DNA from: Rhodopirellula bahusiensis
GTDB taxonomy: Bacteria; Planctomycetota; Planctomycetia; Pirellulales; Pirellulaceae
Direction of reading: 5' to 3'
DNA: 64,000 nucleotides
Assembly: GCF_002727185.1 (NCBI RefSeq)
Contig: NZ_NIZW01000019.1
Coordinates: 100,990 to 164,989 of the forward strand
Position numbers and translations under genes: made by a program. Positions within the stretch are counted from its first letter, which is position 1. Each line of letters opens with the position of its first letter. The notes under the pieces were generated by a model that was not told where the DNA came from, searched no databases, and saw nothing but the letters and a program-made list of their open reading frames with translations. Of this stretch, positions 63,538-64,000 are shown piece by piece.

Positions 63538-63819
63538 CAAGCAGGTTCCGTTGGATTGGCACGGACGGGCAAAAGGCCCAGTGGACGTCAGCGAGGAAGG
63601 GGTGATGGAGGAGCTGACAGAGGCCAAATTAAGCCGCTCGCCGTGGCCAAACCAGTCCCCGCGGCGATTAAATGGGCCGGGAAACCAACGTTTGAGACGA
63701 AGCGGGGATTTGGGGCTCGATTGCTCGCCAAGCGTTGCGACACGGTGGTCGGTGGCGCCCTCTGGATTCGGGCTCCCTCGATTGAGCCAGTGGGATGCCC
63801 CCATTTTCTGTACCAGGCG

Positions 63820-64000
63820 TTATGAAAGATTGGGTTGGGGAATTGGGATCAGTGATTCGCAGTGCTGCTGGAGTGAGGCCGTAGGCCGAACGGAAGCAGC
63901 ACTGCGAACCGCGAACTCCGTTGGGGTCAGGTAGCCAAGCGAACTGTGCGGGCGGCGTGTGTTGAAGTCCTCCCGCCAAGCTCGTGCTTTCGTCCGTGCG
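63820..64000 (-). mobile_element. IS3-family transposase, C-terminal end (cut by the window edge)
   Basis: The minus-strand frame reads KARAWREDFNTRRPHSSLGY, then LTPTEFAVRSAASVRPTASL, ending IPIPQPNLS and TAA at 63820. RPHSSLGYLTPxEFA is the signature end of IS3-family integrase-type transposases. The rest of the element lies beyond the right edge. It may be intact. Confidence 0.85.

Overview
The window looks like a chromosome segment of a marine planctomycete, most likely Rhodopirellula or a close relative. It carries several hallmarks of that phylum. These are a DUF1501 / DUF1549-DUF1553 gene pair beside an ECF sigma factor and a FecR-LamG protein, a DUF1559 prepilin-like protein with a carboxypeptidase-regulatory-like lipoprotein, dockerin proteins with LEPR-XLL-like N termini, a formylglycine sulfatase, and a sialidase-like BNR protein. 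No rRNA or intact tRNA gene was seen.

Layout. 1-1.8 kb: ParA and ribbon-helix-helix partition-type pair, then an ankyrin protein. 2.2-5.0 kb: a sulfotransferase/GT2 fusion and a GT1-like glycosyltransferase. 5.2-27.6 kb, all on the minus strand: a polymorphic-toxin island. 28-32 kb: secreted, dockerin and beta-helix proteins. 32-33.5 kb: an IS256-family relic, tandem repeats with a tRNA-3'-half-like sequence, and a terminator. 33.5-45 kb: DUF4198 protein, phosphoesterase and Nudix genes, the DUF1501/DUF1553/ECF/FecR cluster and a sialidase. 45-47.5 kb: lipoprotein and DUF1559 protein. 48-51 kb: proton-translocating transhydrogenase operon. 51-63.5 kb: FAD monooxygenase, polysaccharide deacetylase, ankyrin, PRC-barrel, sulfatase, hybrid histidine kinase and POT transporter. 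The right edge holds the end of an IS3-family transposase.

The centre of interest is the toxin island. Reading along the minus strand, an FAD oxidoreductase and a methyltransferase precede a giant protein of about 2800 residues (15591-23993). That protein has an N-terminal LEERKVMDA motif and a very long Ser/Thr/Lys/Asp-rich repeat body interrupted by Gly-Tyr blocks. These are followed by a hydrophobic pretoxin segment, a Hint (intein-like) autoprotease, and a C-terminal toxin of 118 residues with ADP-ribosyltransferase-like motifs. A probable immunity gene follows 15 bp after its stop codon.

Farther downstream (5.2-14.5 kb) lie at least three displaced cassettes. Each has a 5'-truncated copy of the same Hint DNA, then a different toxin tip, then immunity genes (Imm11, SUFU-like, double-CXXCG). 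Orphan immunity genes, decayed chassis fragments and an ISAs1 relic lie among them. The Hint copies are nearly identical at nucleotide level but lack the catalytic Cys and mostly any start codon. They look like a silent reservoir from which the expressed toxin tip and its immunity could be switched by recombination. The scaffold resembles neither Rhs, CdiA nor MafB by eye, so this may be a planctomycete-specific polymorphic toxin system.
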